Of a stretch of DNA of 64,000 nucleotides, positions 63,148 to 64,000 are shown one piece after another. The position numbers were made by a program, and so were the translations under genes. The stretch covers positions 2,792,184-2,856,183 of the forward strand of contig NZ_LT985808.1 in assembly GCF_900291465.1 (NCBI RefSeq), written 5' to 3'. Below the pieces are notes generated by a model. The model had not been told where the DNA came from and made no database searches. It was given only the letters and a program-made list of their open reading frames with translations. This DNA comes from Bacteroides sp. Marseille-P3684 (GTDB taxonomy: Bacteria > Bacteroidota > Bacteroidia > Bacteroidales > Bacteroidaceae). The number at the start of each line of letters is the position of its first letter. Positions within the stretch are counted from its first letter, which is position 1.

Positions 63148-64000
63148 ATGAGAAAAACCATAAAAAGCCTCTGCGGCATGCTCACGCTTGCATTGGCATT
63201 CACGGCCTGCTATGACGATGAAGGCAACTATTCCTATCACGACATCAACGAAGTGGGCATCGTCATCCCTGAAACCGCGGTGAGAGTGCCGCGTGAAGGA
63301 GAAGTCACCGTGGTCATCACCCCGGCACTGTCGCAAACGATAGGTGCCAATGAAGAAAACCTCACCTTCCAGTGGTATAAAGGCCCGCAGTCGGCCACAC
63401 GCATCTGCGAAAGCTCACCCGAGGAAGTGGCCAACGACCCCGACCGTCACAAGTCGGAACTCCATCGCTACAGCACTGACAAAAGCTGCACGCTGACCAT
63501 TACGCCCTCTGACATCGAGTCCATCAAGCTCCTGCTCGAAGTGACCGACCAACGCGAAGGGACGAAATGGTATGCCGAGCGCATCGTGAACCTCGTCCTG
63601 CCCTTCAGCAGCACTTGGTTCGTCCTCCAGGAACAGGATGGGAAAGGTGTGCTTGGAGCTGCTGACGGAGAAGGCGAACTGGCCACTATCTTCCCCGACG
63701 TGTATGCCAGCGAATTCGGCACAACCTTCCCCTTGGAAGGAAAACCCCTGTCCATCGACGCCCAGCACAACTACGGCATCGGTTCGTGGAACTACACGAT
63801 GGGCATCATGGCACCCTCGCCCATAGCCGTGCTCCACATCATGACCGACAGCGACCTGCAACTCGTCCGTCCCTCCACGCTCGAGACCACATACAACGGC
63901 AGACAGATGCTCCTGGGAGCCGACACGGGACAACCGCTCGCTTTGGAAACTTACGCCTATGGCAACTACGGCGAAGTGGCCGTAGCCCAAGGCAAGACGT
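63148..64000 (+). CDS. PKD-like family lipoprotein (5' part, runs off the window)
   Basis: At least 284 residues, open at the right edge. Lipoprotein signal MRKTIKSLCGMLTLALAFTACYDDE (lipobox Cys21), then beta-rich PKD-like repeats (VRVPREGEVTVVITPALSQ, LTFQWYKGP, SCTLTITPSDIESIKLLLEVTDQ). FSSTWFVLQEQDGKGVL begins a second, beta-propeller-like region. It follows DUF4843 by 4 bp. This set of SusC (with STN), SusD, DUF4843 and PKD-like lipoprotein under a FecIR pair is a recurring Bacteroidota arrangement. Confidence 0.85.
   Translation, partial: MRKTIKSLCGMLTLALAFTACYDDEGNYSYHDINEVGIVIPETAVRVPREGEVTVVITPALSQTIGANEENLTFQWYKGPQSATRICESSPEEVANDPDRHKSELHRYSTDKSCTLTITPSDIESIKLLLEVTDQREGTKWYAERIVNLVLPFSSTWFVLQEQDGKGVLGAADGEGELATIFPDVYASEFGTTFPLEGKPLSIDAQHNYGIGSWNYTMGIMAPSPIAVLHIMTDSDLQLVRPSTLETTYNGRQMLLGADTGQPLALETYAYGNYGEVAVAQGKT

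Overview
The window is a Bacteroidota chromosome, most likely Bacteroidales/Bacteroidaceae. The evidence is SusC/SusD and other outer-membrane families, a fused FeoAB, a split glycine decarboxylase, the long (about 665 aa) urocanate hydratase form, ISAon1 and IS1182 transposases, and many -7 elements of the TAnnTTTG type. Genus and species cannot be fixed from sequence alone.

Layout. 1-7.3 kb: the 5' part of an outer-membrane beta-barrel gene (minus), aroB, an Smr-domain protein, an intergenic repeat with a 22-bp-phased array, a hexapeptide acetyltransferase and queA. 7.3-13.8 kb: a complete histidine-degradation operon, hutU-ftcD-hutI-fchA-hutH, with a perfect 14-bp inverted repeat around its promoter. 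13.9-17.7 kb: queE/queD (minus), whose promoter is separated from the genes by an ISAon1 insertion, then a TlpA-type thioredoxin. 17.8-26.5 kb: fhs (minus), then the glycine cleavage operon lplA-gcvT-gcvH-gcvPA-gcvPB-lpd. 26.5-35.3 kb: a second 22-bp-phased array, prmA, a secreted Arg/Tyr-rich protein, a FadL-type porin, tilS, feoAB with its Cys-rich partner, and a tRNA cluster (Cys, Ser, Glu).

35.3-44.9 kb is a decayed genomic island beside the tRNAs. It holds two inverted ISAon1 copies with a flipped 61-bp spacer, phage tail-gene remnants, a broken integrase start, an IS1182 element carrying a group II intron, and a RhuM-family gene. 45-56 kb: dnaK, an AspT/YidE-type transporter, a second inverted copy of the 430-bp intergenic repeat, a PiT phosphate transporter with a PhoU-like tail, an esterase, a carboxymuconolactone decarboxylase-like protein, and a flavodoxin fragment fused to a truncated transposase. 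55-64 kb: an ECF sigma / FecR anti-sigma pair divergent from a SusC (with STN domain)/SusD/DUF4843/PKD-like lipoprotein operon that runs off the window.

Functionally, 7-26 kb is rich in one-carbon (folate) metabolism: histidine breakdown gives methenyl-THF, fhs links formate with formyl-THF, and glycine cleavage gives methylene-THF. The most unusual signal is a set of intergenic arrays with exactly 22-bp periodicity. Two share a 430-bp inverted repeat, one has a different palindromic word, and a fourth, GC-rich one lies upstream of the susC operon. I know of no description of them.
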